NCBI RefSeq assembly: GCF_014697025.1
Contig: NZ_JACJRC010000014.1
Location: 62,001 to 126,000 of the forward strand
Length of the DNA: 64,000 bases
Origin: Alkalinema sp. FACHB-956
GTDB lineage: Bacteria; Cyanobacteriota; Cyanobacteriia; Leptolyngbyales; Leptolyngbyaceae
Reading direction: 5' to 3'
In this document: positions 1 through 8,937 of the stretch, in pieces
Numbering within the stretch: the first letter of the stretch is position 1
Layout of the letters: each line of letters opens with the position of its first letter
Program-made: the position numbers and the translations under genes
Notes under the pieces: generated by a model
Seen by the model: the letters and a program-made list of their open reading frames with translations, nothing else
What the model was told of the DNA's origin: nothing
Databases searched by the model: none

Positions 1-1
1 C

Positions 2-679
2 GGGATTCTGCGAAGCCCAATTCTGCCATTGTTCACCGTCATTTTCCGGAACATCTTACCGGGACAGGTACCAGCAGCGGGAGAATCCATTGGCTTCTTC
101 AGTTTGTTAACCCGTATGTTCTTTGGGGCGGGGTTAATGGAAGAGTTGATTAAGGCCCTTCCCCTGATCCTGCTGTGTCTGATTGGCTATCCCCGATCGA
201 ACAGTTGGCGCGATCGTTTTGGCATTCGAGAACCCTTGGATGGCATTTTGCTGGGGGCGGCCTCGGCGATCGGATTTACGCTCCTTGAAACCCTTGGGCA
301 ATATGTTCCTGCGATCGTTGAATACACTGCCACGCAAGCCAATGGTGATATCAGTCAGCTTCAAGGGTTACACCTACTGATTCCCCGGCTTTTGGGTTCC
401 ATTTCTGGCCATGTGGCCTACAGTGGATATCTGGGATATGCGATCGGTCTCAGTATCCTCAAACCCGATCGGGCCTGGTTAACTTTAGGGATTGGGTATC
501 TCACCGCCGCAGGGCTACATGCGCTATGGAATACCTTGGGAACGGTGAATCCCTTGGGCCTTGTACTGGTGGGTCTACTGTCCTACGCTTGGTTAGGAGC
601 CGCCATTCTGAAGGCCCGCGCTCTGTCTCCTACCCGTTCAAACAACTTTGCAACTCGTTTAAAAGCACCTTCGGAATAA
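2..679 (+). CDS. PrsW-family intramembrane metalloprotease-like protein (5' end outside window)
   Basis: The frame is open from base 2, so the true start lies left of the window; a TTG at 29 is only an internal codon. The product is a multi-span membrane protein. Three family signatures are visible: MEELIKALPL in an early helix (the EExxK motif), HVAYSGYLGYAIG in a middle helix, and HALWN near the C-terminus. These give the Glu and His ligands expected of the PrsW/CPBP-type membrane metalloproteases, which cleave membrane-bound substrates. The substrate here is unknown. No partner gene is in view to the right. Confidence 0.75.
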   Translation, partial: GILRSPILPLFTVIFRNILPGQVPAAGESIGFFSLLTRMFFGAGLMEELIKALPLILLCLIGYPRSNSWRDRFGIREPLDGILLGAASAIGFTLLETLGQYVPAIVEYTATQANGDISQLQGLHLLIPRLLGSISGHVAYSGYLGYAIGLSILKPDRAWLTLGIGYLTAAGLHALWNTLGTVNPLGLVLVGLLSYAWLGAAILKARALSPTRSNNFATRLKAPSE

Positions 680-709
680 GAGATCCCGCTGAGTAATATC
701 TCTTATTCC
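673..709 (+). terminator. Hairpin spanning the stop codon of the PrsW-like gene
   Basis: A perfect 12-bp inverted repeat, GGAATAAGAGAT / ATCTCTTATTCC, has a 13-nt loop. The left arm contains the TAA stop codon at 677-679. The run of T after it is short and displaced by about 8 nt, so it may act as an mRNA 3'-end stabiliser rather than a strong terminator. Confidence 0.5.
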
Positions 710-742
710 CAAATCAATTTTTAAGTAGTGGAATGATTCCGC

Positions 743-843
743 TGAACTGTCCAATGAACTGTCCAATTGGCTGGATGGCTGGATAGCTTGGAATTAATCA
801 GTTGGAATTAATCAGTTGAAATTAATCAGTTGGAGTCAATCAG
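743..843. repeat. Two short tandem repeats in the 680-1045 gap
   Basis: TGAACTGTCCAA occurs twice in tandem at 743-766. Four 14-bp units of the form TTGGAATTAATCAG follow at 788-843, the last two with substitutions. The rest of the 366-bp gap between the convergent genes shows no gene. Confidence 0.9.
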
Positions 844-1045
844 TTGCTGATACACGATTCGAGTGACTCGATCGTAGCAACTTACGATGCTGCTGCCATG
901 CATTGACAGAGATGATGTATTTACGATGACAAATCATCTACGTCCAAGCGAGCCAAGCCTTAAAGACAAGACCTGTAATGAAACCTTGACGATCAAGATT
1001 GTGACAAAGAATTCGGAACTCCGTTGGTCAACAAGCTGGAAATGA

Positions 1046-1693
1046 TTAGTCCTGTTCTTGCTGGGCAAGATTGAGAGCATATTTCGCGATCGCGAGTGTC
1101 AACTTGGCTTGATCAATCTCGGAGAGAGCTTGCCAATCCTGGGGAAAGTCGTACTTGGGTTCTTCGCCACGCATCGCATAGGCAACAGGCCGAGCAAAAA
1201 CGTACAAATCTTCCTCTGACCAAAGGGGGAGACTCGTTTGCACACATTGCACTAGCTGACCTGCAAAATCACTGGAACTGCTAACGAACGCCTCTGCCTG
1301 TTGGGTGATGACCTCTGCCCGTTGAGCGATCGCGACTAGAATGCTTTTAGGCACCATCGCAAACTTACGGGTCAATTTGGCTTGGAGTGAAGTGTCCCAT
1401 AGGTGGTCAAGGGTTGTGAAAAAGGTCTCTGCTCGTTCAGTAATTTCTTGATCGTCCAGCCCATGCAAAAGATGATTGGATTCTATTTCAGCAAAGAATT
1501 CCGGTGATTGGTCTGGATTCCAGGGATAGGCAATTTTATGACTCGGCTCTTCCTGAATGGTAACCTCGACATCCTCAATGGTTTGCTGAACAGAAGTACC
1601 TTCGGACTGAAGCAATAAATTGAGTAAATCTTGCTCAGCTTGAGTGCGAACTTTGCTAATACGAGAATGATTTGCACCGCTTACCATAACCAT
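1046..1693 (-). CDS. Hypothetical protein, 215 aa
   Basis: This is an acidic, soluble, mostly helical protein with no signal peptide or membrane span. The start ATG at 1693 has GGGAG about 5 nt upstream; a second ATG lies two codons later. The N-terminus (residues 1-60) is Gln/Glu-rich. The C-terminal half has regular heptad-like helices, for example QRAEVITQQAEAFV and KLTLAIAKYALNLAQ. I do not recognise the family. It stands alone, converging on the PrsW-like gene across a repeat-bearing gap. Confidence 0.6.
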   Translation of the reverse strand: MVMVSGANHSRISKVRTQAEQDLLNLLLQSEGTSVQQTIEDVEVTIQEEPSHKIAYPWNPDQSPEFFAEIESNHLLHGLDDQEITERAETFFTTLDHLWDTSLQAKLTRKFAMVPKSILVAIAQRAEVITQQAEAFVSSSSDFAGQLVQCVQTSLPLWSEEDLYVFARPVAYAMRGEEPKYDFPQDWQALSEIDQAKLTLAIAKYALNLAQQEQD

Positions 1694-2143
1694 AACTCCC
1701 TTGTGGACTGCTGGATTGAAATTTGCTACCGATACCTACAGATACCTCGTTACAGATTCCGTAACAACAACCAAATTTTGTTTTCCTTCGTTTTGACCGT
1801 CATTCTACTGGCTCATCCGATCGGATGGTAGCCCGATACAAGCCTCCATTTTCTACGTGTATCTACGGTGATTTACGTAATGTCACGGTCTAATTAGTTG
1901 GCAAATTCCGTGTTTATACTGAGTGTCTTTGCTCTAAATTTGCCTAATTCTAGATTAACCTTGGTCAGTATACCGTTCAGAATCAACGGTTACTAAATCC
2001 CTCCCAGGAATTCTCGTCAACTGTGGTGGGAACTTAAGCAATCTGCAAATCTTCATCTCTAAAGTTTGTGTTTTCTAAACAGTTATTAATAACTGAACTG
2101 ATTTTTTGATTGATTGAATTCCTAATTCTGGTGTGTTCCAACT
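1694..2143. other. Intergenic region without recognised gene
   Basis: This 450-bp AT-rich region separates divergently transcribed genes and must hold both promoters. I see no RNA gene and no convincing operator in it. Confidence 0.4.
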
Positions 2144-2614
2144 ATGGATAGTGCTTACATTGATTCTCTTCTGCAAAACTTGAAACATGAAGAAGAAACC
2201 GTAAGAGAATCTGCGACGCAAGAGTTGTGGCGAATTTGGTTTGAGCAGAAAGGTATGATTGGCTATCAAGCGTTGCAGCGTGCTCAGGTGCTGCTCCAAG
2301 CGGGTGAGTTCAATCAAGCGGAGAATATTTTGACGCAGTTGATTACTAACATGCCCGATTTCGCAGAAGCTTGGAATCGCCGAGCAGTTTTGTACTTTAC
2401 GCAACAACGGTATTACCAAGCAATTTCAGACTGTCAGCAAGTAATTCAGTTAAATTCCAGCCATTTTGGTGCGCTCCATGGCTTGGGACTCTGTTATGTT
2501 GCGTTGGAAGACTATAGAAGAGCGATCCATGCTTTTCAGCAAGCCCTGACGGTTCATCCCTATTCCCTAGAAAATCAGCGAATGCTCTTGGAATGTACGG
2601 TTAAATTAACCTAA
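2144..2614 (+). CDS. TPR-repeat protein, 156 aa
   Basis: After an N-terminal helix containing LLQNLKHEEETVRESATQEL (HEAT-like), residues about 40-150 form three tetratricopeptide repeats. The TPR signature is visible in AEAWNRRAVLYFTQQRYYQA and in GALHGLGLCYVALEDYRRAI, with Ala/Tyr/Pro at the usual places. TPRs bind peptides or proteins; the partner cannot be read from the sequence. There is no signal peptide, so it is cytoplasmic. The gene is monocistronic, with wide gaps on both sides. Confidence 0.8.
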   Translation: MDSAYIDSLLQNLKHEEETVRESATQELWRIWFEQKGMIGYQALQRAQVLLQAGEFNQAENILTQLITNMPDFAEAWNRRAVLYFTQQRYYQAISDCQQVIQLNSSHFGALHGLGLCYVALEDYRRAIHAFQQALTVHPYSLENQRMLLECTVKLT

Positions 2615-2986
2615 TCCCCACCAGCGGTGAATCCCTTGCAGCATCTTTCGTGGATGCTGATGATTGCGAATAGATGTGCTGTAGATCAGCACGTTAAGCC
2701 AACGGTTCAGTATTGATTTTGCTATTTATGCGAAATTGTCTAAACATTAATGGCTGTGACGTGAATGATATTGAATTGGGACTCAATTTAGCCTGCTAGC
2801 CGATTACGAGGTTGATGATTTAGCGGTTCATCCCCCGATCGCTCACAGTAGATCCCTCAATTTCAAAAACTACATATACTGCATTCTAGGTAGTGTTGCA
2901 TTGCCATGGAGCGTGTGCAGTATCGCGTACAGTTATAGAGAGACATTCCAAGGTTTCAGTACAAGATTTCAGCATAAAAGTTTAAT
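2615..2986. other. Intergenic region without recognised gene
   Basis: This 372-bp stretch between the TPR gene and grxC contains no open frame with coding character and no clear hairpin. It probably carries the grxC promoter. Confidence 0.35.
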
Positions 2987-3295
2987 ATGCTATTCAATTT
3001 CTTGACCGGCCAGACCTCTGACCAAGTTCGCGCGATCGTAGAAATGTACACCTGGCAAACCTGCCCCTACTGCATTCGGGCTAAATTATTGCTGCGGTGG
3101 AAAGGGGTTCCTTTTACCGAATATAAAATTGATGGGGATGGGGCTGCCCGCGTCAAAATGGCCGAGCGAGCTGATGGGCGGCGTACAGTCCCTCAAATTT
3201 TCATTAATGGCCAAGGAATCGGCGGCTGTGACGATCTGTATGCCTTAGATCGATCGGGGCAGTTGGATCAGTTGCTCCAAGCGACAGCAGAATAG
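2987..3295 (+). CDS. grxC: Glutaredoxin, dithiol CPYC type (Grx3-like)
   Basis: This 102-aa thioredoxin-fold protein reduces disulfides and glutathione mixed disulfides with electrons from glutathione. The active site CPYC is at residues 26-29. The cis-proline segment RRTVPQIFINGQGIGGCDD follows; its TVP and GG.DD elements bind glutathione. An N-terminal extension of about 18 residues before the core is usual in cyanobacterial members, so ATG 2987 is kept although no clear Shine-Dalgarno sequence is present. thf1 follows on the same strand with a 128-bp gap. Confidence 0.92.
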   Translation: MLFNFLTGQTSDQVRAIVEMYTWQTCPYCIRAKLLLRWKGVPFTEYKIDGDGAARVKMAERADGRRTVPQIFINGQGIGGCDDLYALDRSGQLDQLLQATAE

Positions 3296-3423
3296 AGGTC
3301 AACATAAAATCAACGATCGTGGGGGATCAGCGAATTACGTTTGATCCCCATCCCCGGAAATTTCCCTTGGCAAAACTCCCCCCAAAGCGACACAATGGGG
3401 AATGTTGCCCACATGAAGTTACC

Positions 3424-4146
3424 GTGAATACTGTCCGTACCGTTTCCGATGCCAAGCGCACGTTTTATAGTCTCCACACCCGTCCGGTGAATTCAATTTA
3501 CCGTCGTATTGTGGAAGAACTGATGGTGGAAATGCATCTTCTGACCGTCAACGTTGAGTTTCACTATGATCCCATCTATGCGCTCGGTGTGGTAACGTCC
3601 TTCGATCGGTTCATGCAAGGTTATCGACCCGAACAGGATGTGGACTCGATTTTCACTGCCATTTGTAAAGCGGTCGATGGAAATCCCCAACAATATCGCC
3701 AGGACGCCGATCGCTTGATCAATGCATTGGGGGGCACTTCCTGGGATGGCTTGGTTGGCTTAACAGAAGGTGGAGAAGCCCTCGCCTCCCTGCAACAGAT
3801 TGCTTCCCACTCGAAATTTAAATACAGTCGTCTCTTTGCGATCGGGCTGTATACCCTACTTGAAAAACTGGATGCTGAAGCTATCAAAGATAGCGAGAAA
3901 CTACAAGCAGCCTTGACAAAGTTGGGCACTAGCTTAAATGTGGTAGCAGACAAGTTACAAAAAGACTTGGAACTCTACCGTAGCAACCTAGAGAAAGTGA
4001 GCCAAGCTCAAGCAGCTATGGCCGAGTTCGTAGAAGCCGAACGCAAGAAGCGGGAACAACGGGAACAGGAAAAAGCAGCCAAGGCCAGTGGAGCGGCTGA
4101 AGTGTCCCAGGACTCAGGATCCGAAACCTCTTCCCAGGAATCCTAG
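3424..4146 (+). CDS. thf1: Thylakoid formation / PSII biogenesis protein Thf1 (Psb29)
   Basis: Thf1/Psb29 associates with thylakoid FtsH proteases and supports PSII assembly and repair. The conserved N-terminal core is clear: VRTVSDAKRTFYSLHTRPVN and the stretch around ELMVEMHLL, then YDPIYALGVV.SFDRFMQGY. Family members begin almost exactly at this point, so I choose GTG 3424; the frame also stays open to a GTG at 3319, which would add 35 unrelated residues. The C-terminus (about residues 200-240) is a charged coiled coil with REQREQEKAAK and an acidic Ser/Glu tail. Length is 240 aa. Confidence 0.93.
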   Translation: MNTVRTVSDAKRTFYSLHTRPVNSIYRRIVEELMVEMHLLTVNVEFHYDPIYALGVVTSFDRFMQGYRPEQDVDSIFTAICKAVDGNPQQYRQDADRLINALGGTSWDGLVGLTEGGEALASLQQIASHSKFKYSRLFAIGLYTLLEKLDAEAIKDSEKLQAALTKLGTSLNVVADKLQKDLELYRSNLEKVSQAQAAMAEFVEAERKKREQREQEKAAKASGAAEVSQDSGSETSSQES

Positions 4147-4155
4147 GGCCTCTCC

Positions 4156-4223
4156 AACAACCTAGAAACAAACAACCTAGAAACTGGATTGTTTACTGGA
4201 TTGTTTTGTTGACTGGATTGTTT
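4156..4223. repeat. Short tandem repeats after thf1
   Basis: A 15-bp unit containing AACAACCTAGAAAC is present twice (4156-4185). It is followed by three copies of ACTGGATTGTTT at 4183, 4195 and 4212. They begin 9 bp after the thf1 stop codon. Confidence 0.85.
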
Positions 4224-4267
4224 AAGGGTCTCATTGTCTGTATTGGATGCATCACAGTTTGGATACG

Positions 4268-4290
4268 CCCCACCGCTTAGGCGGCTGGGG
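4268..4290. repeat. Imperfect GC-rich hairpin
   Basis: CCCCACCGC pairs with GCGG-C-TGGGG through a TTAG loop, with one bulged C. No U-tract follows. A bulged, GC-rich hairpin resembles the subterminal hairpins recognised in IS200/IS605-type elements, but no transposase gene is nearby, so a structural 3'-UTR element of thf1 is equally possible. Confidence 0.4.
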
Positions 4291-4330
4291 TCTTCCATGA
4301 GTTCAACAAAATGAATTGAGAGCCAAAATA

Positions 4331-4363
4331 AAAGCGTCCGAAATTCAAGTTTTCAGACGCTTT
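4331..4363 (-). terminator. Terminator of tRNA-Arg (also readable from the thf1 side)
   Basis: AAAGCGTCCGAAA pairs with TTTCAGACGCTTT (one mismatch) around a 7-nt loop. A-rich and T-rich flanks on both sides give a U-tract in either direction. It lies 12 nt past the 3' end of the tRNA. Confidence 0.8.
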
Positions 4364-4374
4364 TTTATATAAAC

Positions 4375-4446
4375 GAGCATGGCAGGATTCGAACCTGCGA
4401 CCCTCAGAACCGGAATCTGATGCTCTATCCCCTGAGCTACATGCCC
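4375..4446 (-). tRNA. tRNA-Arg, anticodon CCG
   Basis: Read on the minus strand, the 72-nt sequence folds into a full cloverleaf. The acceptor is GGGCATG/CATGCTC with one G-U pair, and the D arm contains GCTCAGGGGATAGAGC. The anticodon stem is TCAGA/TCTGA around loop TTCCGGT, and the T arm is GCAGG TTCGAAT CCTGC. The anticodon CCG reads CGG arginine codons. The 3' CCA is not encoded. Confidence 0.96.
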
Positions 4447-4496
4447 TTGACGTTTTTCAACGCACTTGTTAATTATAGCACAGCTTTGCCAAAAAA

Positions 4497-5696
4497 TTAG
4501 AGATAGTAGGCAGGATCGATCGGTTCTCCGTTTTGACGCACTTCAAAATGGAGGTGCGGCCCCGTTGAAAGCCCAGTCGAGCCGACGATCGCGATCGGTT
4601 CCCCCTTTTGGACTACTTGTCCCTCTTGGGGATAAAACCCCTGGGTGTGGGCATAGAGGCTTGTAATGCCATTGCCATGGTTAATAATCACCGTATTGCC
4701 ATAGCCTCCGTACCATCCGGCATAGATCACCACCCCGGCTGCGGCTGCGCGAATCACAGTTCCCTCATCGGCTCCAAAATCAATGCCTGCATGGAATTTT
4801 TCGTAGCCCAAAATGGGATGTATCCGCCAGCCAAAATAGCTGGTAATGGGTGCATCGATGGGATAACTCATCTGACCATTGCCCCGCACAATAATTCCGC
4901 CGAAGTCCTTGCCCTGGTACTGGCGAATGTAGCGGGTGATGGCCTCAGAATCCCGATCGAGTTGGCCAATTGCCGCTTCGAGTGCCCGTCGATCGTTCTT
5001 CAGGCGAGTAATCATCTGCTTTTGGTAGTCTGCTTGCGCTTGGGTTTCATTCTTTTGCGCCAACAGTTGCTGCGTTACGACGGCAATTTGATTTTTCTGG
5101 GCCTCCACTTGGTTGCGCCGCTGTTCCAGTTGATCCGTTTGTTGCTTAAGAGCTACCAGGGCCTTGCGATCGGCCTCATAGAGCCGTTTCAGACGATAAC
5201 GCTGACTCAGAAAATCGCTGATCGTCTGACTTTGCAACAGAATCGCCAAACCTTGGCGATGGGGCTGCCGTTGCAGAAATTGCAGCCGTGCCACGATCGC
5301 CTGCTGGCGAGCACGATACTGCTCCTCCACCTGCGCCAACTCGGATTCCAAATTTTTGAGGGTCCCCTGCAATTGCTCAAGATTCGCCTGGGTCGCCTGC
5401 AATTTTTGCGTTGTTACCTTCAGTTTTTGATTTAGCCCGGAGAGATCCTTCTGGGTAATGCCTTCAAGGGTTTTAATTTGGTCATGCCGCTGTTGGATTT
5501 GCTGGCGCTGCTGTTCCACTTGCTGGCGCTGCTGTTGTAGTGTATCGATCTCTGTCTGGGCATTTTGGGCCATGGCCGGTGTACCAGACAGCCCGATCGC
5601 CCACCAAAGCATCCACAACCCACACAATAGTTGGATGCCTCCACGCACAATTGCCTGACCGTGGATCTTTGTCTGAACTCCCAGGAACTTCACCAT
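4497..5696 (-). CDS. M23-family peptidase with coiled coil (EnvC/NlpD-like murein hydrolase or activator)
   Basis: This exported cell-wall protein acts on peptidoglycan or activates amidases that do so. The chosen ATG (5696) precedes a hydrophobic export segment ending in GTPAMA. A coiled coil of about 220 residues rich in QQQRQQVEQQ-type heptads follows. The C-terminal LytM/M23 domain carries the zinc ligands HAGID (about 302-306) and HLHFE (about 381-385), so unlike E. coli EnvC the metal site looks intact. Length is 399 aa. The frame also stays open upstream to 5738, but those extra residues precede the export signal without benefit. It converges on nothing to its left except tRNA-Arg on the same strand. 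Confidence 0.88.
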   Translation of the reverse strand: MVKFLGVQTKIHGQAIVRGGIQLLCGLWMLWWAIGLSGTPAMAQNAQTEIDTLQQQRQQVEQQRQQIQQRHDQIKTLEGITQKDLSGLNQKLKVTTQKLQATQANLEQLQGTLKNLESELAQVEEQYRARQQAIVARLQFLQRQPHRQGLAILLQSQTISDFLSQRYRLKRLYEADRKALVALKQQTDQLEQRRNQVEAQKNQIAVVTQQLLAQKNETQAQADYQKQMITRLKNDRRALEAAIGQLDRDSEAITRYIRQYQGKDFGGIIVRGNGQMSYPIDAPITSYFGWRIHPILGYEKFHAGIDFGADEGTVIRAAAAGVVIYAGWYGGYGNTVIINHGNGITSLYAHTQGFYPQEGQVVQKGEPIAIVGSTGLSTGPHLHFEVRQNGEPIDPAYYL

Positions 5697-5738
5697 GACG
5701 CAGACCCCATTGACGGGCGTTCCCCAAACGGAACCCAC

Positions 5739-6309
5739 CCAACTGTAACAGCAAGCACTATTATCCCCAGGTTGCTGAATTTAGCAAATTTAATTTAGCG
5801 CAGTTTCTGATCAGGCAATTATTCTTAGCGCAGTCCCTGGAAGCCCCCCGTGTGAGCCTCCGATCGTTGACGGCCTCTGCAATGGTGCAATTCTGCAAGA
5901 TTGTCATCGGGGGGAAACCTAAGTAATTCCTGAGTAATTCTCTACGCACCCCAAAAGAAATGCGCTACATTGATCGTAGTTCTACGATCGTGGGACTACG
6001 GTCGTGAATTCGACGATCGAGGTATTAACCGTTTAAGATGCACTTATTAGAATGTACTTAAGAGAATGCACTTAGGTCGATCTTAGGGTGGCACCTGGGT
6101 TAGCATTCAACCATTAAGTGAGTATTCAGCCATTGCGTCGACACGTGAGCATTCAGCCATTGCGTCGGCACGTGAGCATTGAGTCAGCACTAAGCCAGTC
6201 AGGGATCAAGCAAATATCTTTAGATGGAGTTCTCAAGAACCCTTCCTAAGGAAGATGCTAGTTAGTAACTAAATGTTCCAAACTGCTGAAGAATTTTTCA
6301 GATTTTGTC
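5739..6309. other. Divergent intergenic region with palindrome
   Basis: This 571-bp gap lies between the M23 gene (leftward) and the TPR-FHA gene (rightward). It contains a perfect 8-bp-arm palindrome GATCGTAGTTCTACGATC at 5972-5989 and the tandem repeat listed separately at 6118-6190. I see no gene. Confidence 0.5.
6118..6190. repeat. 27-bp tandem repeat, two copies plus partials
   Basis: Two 27-bp units differing at two positions lie at 6118-6144 and 6145-6171. Each begins GTGAG and contains ATTCAGCCATTGCGTCG. A truncated third unit ends at 6190, and a decayed copy lies just upstream. Confidence 0.9.
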
Positions 6310-7362
6310 ATGCTTGACACGGGTCGTGTTCCACTGACAGGTCAGTCTCTCACGTGGTTTCGTCAGGGATTAGATTGTGTGGCTGCCGGTGACTTTGATA
6401 AGGCAGTGGCCCATTTTAATCAGGTGATTCGAGTTCGCTCTGACTATTGGGAAGCCTGGTATGAGCGAGGTTTAGCACTTGAGGAAGTGGGGTGTTTTGC
6501 CGAAGCTATTCGCAGCTATGAGCAAGCCCTGACCTATGAACCCTCCCAGGATGCCAGGGTGGAAATTTGGCTGCATCGGGGGAATGCGTTCCAATACGGG
6601 TTAGGGGACTATGACTCGGCACTCGCTTGCTACGATCGGGTGATCCAGCAGCGGCCTACCTACGCTTCGGCTTGGCACCATCGAGGAAATGCCTTGCTCT
6701 ATGGGGCGAAAAAGCCGGAAGTGGCCCTGAGCAGTTATCAAGCGGCGATCGATCTGGATCCGAATAATGCGGTCACTTGGCGCAATCGAGGAAATGCCTG
6801 GGTCGAACTGAAGGATTTTGCGCAGGCGATCGAGAGTTATGACTTTGCCTTGGAGTTGCATCCAGATGATCCCCTGACCCGCCAAGCCAGAACCCTGGCG
6901 GTGCAGCAATGTGGTTTGACGGTGCGACCTCCCACCACCAAGCCGGTGTGGTATGGGGCCGGCTATACCGAAGAAACCTTGGTGGACGGTGAAGAAACAA
7001 CATTTGAAGAATATTTGGTGCCCCCTGCTTTGGAGGTGCCACTGTTACAGCCTCGGCTGGTTGTGGAAGATGAGCAAGGGGAGTGGGAAATTGCTCTAAC
7101 CCAGGACTATTACACGATCGGTCGGGATCTCAAGAACGAAATTTGCCTGAGATCGCAGTATGCATCACGCTTCCATGCAGTGCTGCATCGAATCGAACGC
7201 CCCGGTGGCCAAACTGGTTATCAAATTACCGATGGGGGCTTAGAGGGAAAACCCAGTACGAACGGCATTTTAGTCAACGGTCGGAGAATTTCTGGGGCCC
7301 ACCTTCAGAATGGTGACACGATTATTTTTGGCCCTAAAACTCGGGCGATCTATCGATCGTAA
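6310..7362 (+). CDS. TPR-FHA protein, 350 aa
   Basis: Residues about 10-200 hold five tetratricopeptide repeats, for example EAWYERGLALEEVGCFAEAI and ASAWHHRGNALLYGAKKPEV. The C-terminus (about 260-350) is a forkhead-associated domain with YTIGRD, N-EICL, the phosphothreonine-binding SRFHAVL, and STNGILVNG followed by LQNGDTIIFG. FHA domains bind phosphothreonine, so the protein probably docks on targets of a Ser/Thr kinase. Which kinase is unknown; the kinase-like protein at 19181 lacks catalytic residues. It is followed by a strong terminator. Confidence 0.9.
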   Translation: MLDTGRVPLTGQSLTWFRQGLDCVAAGDFDKAVAHFNQVIRVRSDYWEAWYERGLALEEVGCFAEAIRSYEQALTYEPSQDARVEIWLHRGNAFQYGLGDYDSALACYDRVIQQRPTYASAWHHRGNALLYGAKKPEVALSSYQAAIDLDPNNAVTWRNRGNAWVELKDFAQAIESYDFALELHPDDPLTRQARTLAVQQCGLTVRPPTTKPVWYGAGYTEETLVDGEETTFEEYLVPPALEVPLLQPRLVVEDEQGEWEIALTQDYYTIGRDLKNEICLRSQYASRFHAVLHRIERPGGQTGYQITDGGLEGKPSTNGILVNGRRISGAHLQNGDTIIFGPKTRAIYRS

Positions 7363-7388
7363 CCCTGGATTGCCCAGCTCAGACCCTG

Positions 7389-7424
7389 AAAAATCCCTCC
7401 ACACAATGCGTAGAGGGATTTTTT
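7389..7424 (+). terminator. Intrinsic terminator of the TPR-FHA gene
   Basis: AAAAATCCCTC and GAGGGATTTTTT form an 11-bp stem around a 13-nt loop, with a T-run on the right arm and an A-run on the left. It lies between convergent genes and could serve both. Confidence 0.9.
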
Positions 7425-7472
7425 GCGGTACCTAGCGTTCGTCCATGGAACTTGCAATGAGACTGGCCTGAA

Positions 7473-8585
7473 TTAGCCAGGACACACCGCACGACCGTCC
7501 CCATTGCGGACGATCGTGCCTTCCTTGCCATCAAAGTAGACGGGTAATTGCGCTCCGTCCGATCTCAGAACATACAACTTCGGTTTTTCCGTCAAACATT
7601 GCTGAATCCGGCCTGCCCAGGCTTGGAGAGACTGGCTCTGCTGTTGTTCCAGTTGTTGCAATTCTTCGATCGTCATTCGTAGGCGACGGCGAGCCAACGG
7701 TGCGGTATTGGCTGGAATTTGCGGCATGACATTGGGGGCCTCCTGTAACAACGAAAGTCCCGGTTCGGAAAAATAGTCGGCTCGCCCAACCACAGGACTG
7801 CAATCGGTACTTTGGAAGCGGCTACAGGGGATGTTGATCTCCGGCGGCACTGTTTTCAGGAATTTCATCAGCACCATCAGCCGGGGAGAGAGGTTCGCTG
7901 CCGATGCGGTGACGCCCGTTTGATCCGTAATCGGGGTAGAACTGGTGATCGTGCGATCGACGGTTTGACCCAATTGAACTGGAAATTCAAAGTTGCCGGG
8001 GAGGAGGGGTTTGGAGGGCAACGCAACGCGCGGTGGCAATTCTGTAATCGGCGGAATCCCCTGGGTGCTGACTTCAACTTTGACGGGGCCGCTAACTTCA
8101 ACCTTAGCAACATTCTCTGTAGAGGCATCCCCCGTGGTAGCCACGATCGTTGAAGTTGGGCTGGCGGCTTCTGGTACCGCGAGGATCCCACTGGACACTG
8201 GGGATACCGGGTTGGGTAAGGTTTCGGGGGAGGCAACGGGGGCGATCGCGGTTTGAGCCGTTTCCAGGGCCGTCGCCGCGAGAGGTTGCTGACTCGATTC
8301 CGCCGATGCTGGTACAGAGGGGGACATCTGCCAAGCGTCGCTGGAACTGGTCTGCTGGGATGAAGCTGCGATCGCTGGGGAAGCCGTGGTTTCCGGCGTG
8401 GCAATGGCAACCACTTTTGCTGGGATCGGTTCGCTCGATCGTAAGGGATTGGCTTCAGTGCTGGGAGGGGTCGCTTCCGAGGGAAGGTGGGCCGCTTGGG
8501 CCGCTTGGGGGAGTTCACAGGTGGCCAAGAGCGACAACGTGCAAACAGTGGCAGTATTGAAAGGCCGAAGGGATGAACGTTTCAT
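7473..8585 (-). CDS. Secreted Pro/Ala/Ser-rich hypothetical protein, 370 aa
   Basis: An N-terminal signal peptide (about residues 1-32) contains the hydrophobic core and the sequence AAQAAH at the likely cleavage site. Residues about 33-200 are low-complexity Pro/Ala/Ser/Thr/Val, probably unfolded and wall-spanning. The C-terminal 170 residues look folded and have two cysteines in CSRFQSTDC plus a later one near the end. They include an Arg/Gln-rich helix and a small beta segment LYVLRSDGAQLPVYFDG. I do not recognise this domain. The gene stands alone. Confidence 0.65.
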   Translation of the reverse strand: MKRSSLRPFNTATVCTLSLLATCELPQAAQAAHLPSEATPPSTEANPLRSSEPIPAKVVAIATPETTASPAIAASSQQTSSSDAWQMSPSVPASAESSQQPLAATALETAQTAIAPVASPETLPNPVSPVSSGILAVPEAASPTSTIVATTGDASTENVAKVEVSGPVKVEVSTQGIPPITELPPRVALPSKPLLPGNFEFPVQLGQTVDRTITSSTPITDQTGVTASAANLSPRLMVLMKFLKTVPPEINIPCSRFQSTDCSPVVGRADYFSEPGLSLLQEAPNVMPQIPANTAPLARRRLRMTIEELQQLEQQQSQSLQAWAGRIQQCLTEKPKLYVLRSDGAQLPVYFDGKEGTIVRNGDGRAVCPG

Positions 8586-8758
8586 AGGTGATAAAGCAAA
8601 CAGATGGAATCAGGCATGGGCCAGATTGCACTCGGAACTCACTGCACGATGGAATCAAACCCAGTGCCGTAATGTATTCCCTCTACTAGTTTTTCTTCAT
8701 TTCACCGGAAAATCTCAGACGTTTAATCGGAAGTTCAGGAAAATTACGGAATTCTGTG

Positions 8759-8813
8759 GGTGCTTCAGTCGGTAGGTGCTTCAGTCGGTGGGTGCTTCAG
8801 TCGGTGGGTGCTG
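8759..8813. repeat. 16-bp tandem repeat, three copies plus partial
   Basis: GGTGCTTCAGTCGGTG occurs at 8759, 8775 and 8791, the first copy with one change, with a partial unit to 8813. It sits in the 352-bp divergent gap (8586-8937) in front of the M16-like gene. No gene is seen in that gap. Confidence 0.92.
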
Positions 8814-8937
8814 ATCGGTTGGCACTTCTGGAGTAACCCAGGTCCTAGGAGAATGCCGACGGAATTAAAACGGAAGAATGGAGATTCAATTATTAAGATG
8901 GTAAGAGATCTCGGATACGCAGAGGGTACGATCGGCT

